A stretch of 64,000 nt of DNA from Podospora pseudoanserina (Eukaryota; Ascomycota; Sordariomycetes; Sordariales; Podosporaceae), in contig NC_085922.1 of the NCBI RefSeq assembly GCF_035222485.1, positions 3,797,001 to 3,861,000 on the forward strand, read 5' to 3'. The position numbers and the translations under genes are program-made. A model generated the notes under the pieces. That model did not search any database. It was given only the letters and a program-made list of their open reading frames with translations, and was not told the origin of the DNA. Below are positions 63,949 through 64,000 of the stretch, piece by piece; position 1 is the first letter of the stretch; each line of letters begins with the position of its first letter.

Positions 63949-64000
63949 ATGTCGTCAAACCTCAACATCGGGCATCAAGCACACAGACAGACAGACGACC
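63949..64000 (+). CDS. Possible start of a gene running off the window
   Basis: An ATG after a CA-rich, leader-like stretch (ATCAATCAATCC, CAATCGCCACAGG) opens a frame (MSSNLNIGHQAHRQTDD) that stays open to the edge. It is too short to judge; the leader-like context is the only support. Confidence 0.2.
   Translation, partial: MSSNLNIGHQAHRQTDD

Larger units (their letters stand above)
60154..64000. other. Long non-coding flank upstream of the RasGEF gene
   Basis: About 3.8 kb without a protein gene I can support. The part next to the RasGEF gene (to about 61.1 kb) is rich in simple runs such as (CAG)10 and TCTCTC, and looks like leader and promoter DNA. A few short frames near 61-63 kb have no resemblance to known proteins. 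The far right (63.85-64 kb) is again CA-rich, leader-like sequence. Confidence 0.45.

Overview
This 64 kb window is nuclear DNA from a filamentous ascomycete, most likely a Sordariomycete near Sordariales. The evidence is short introns (about 50-105 nt) with GTRNGT donors, compact genes on both strands, and fungal-specific families: HET, NACHT/STAND, Clr5, FTA2-like, and a fused BioD-BioA enzyme. The taxon is inferred from gene style, not from a marker gene. I found no rRNA, tRNA, CRISPR array or intact transposon.

Layout. 0-3.3 kb: a secreted beta/gamma-crystallin-like protein and a disordered protein. 3.3-5.1 kb: gene-free, with a probable old LTR fragment and paired 15-bp palindromes. 5.17-10.55 kb: a complete biotin cluster of biotin synthase, KAPA synthase with a peroxisomal C-terminus (SRL), and a fused dethiobiotin synthetase/DAPA aminotransferase. 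10.8-13.7 kb: a decayed NLR-type gene (PNP-like, NACHT, ankyrin). 13.7-16 kb: a secreted GMC oxidoreductase of uncertain integrity. 16.5-28.2 kb: housekeeping and secretory genes, namely an MFS transporter, a DUF1992/DNAJC28-like protein, battenin (CLN3/BTN1), an M13 metallopeptidase with a GC-AG intron, and a secreted M28 leucine aminopeptidase.

28.2-31 kb is gene-poor. 31-38.8 kb is an accessory block: a frameshifted FTA2-like gene, a fungal family protein of unknown function, and a 1,606-residue STAND protein with a Goodbye-like N-terminus, NACHT ATPase and C-terminal ZZ zinc finger. 39-44.5 kb: soluble inorganic pyrophosphatase and an SMP/C2 lipid-transfer protein of the tricalbin type. 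44.6-51.5 kb is again accessory: a decayed Clr5-domain gene carrying a 15-bp minisatellite, a possible small gene, and a HET-domain protein. 51.9-60.2 kb: a conserved fungal protein of unknown function and a CDC25-type RasGEF with an SH3 domain. 60.2-64 kb holds leader and promoter DNA with a (CAG)10 tract, and perhaps the start of another gene at the right edge.

The best-supported functional unit is the biotin cluster, whose three genes cover every step from pimeloyl thioester to biotin. The accessory parts (decayed NLR, intact STAND-ZZ, FTA2-like, Clr5, HET) look like the fast-evolving recognition/incompatibility repertoire of fungi, with live and dead members side by side. The least described items are the Goodbye-NACHT-ZZ protein and the conserved 829-residue protein with a possible HicA-like C-terminus.
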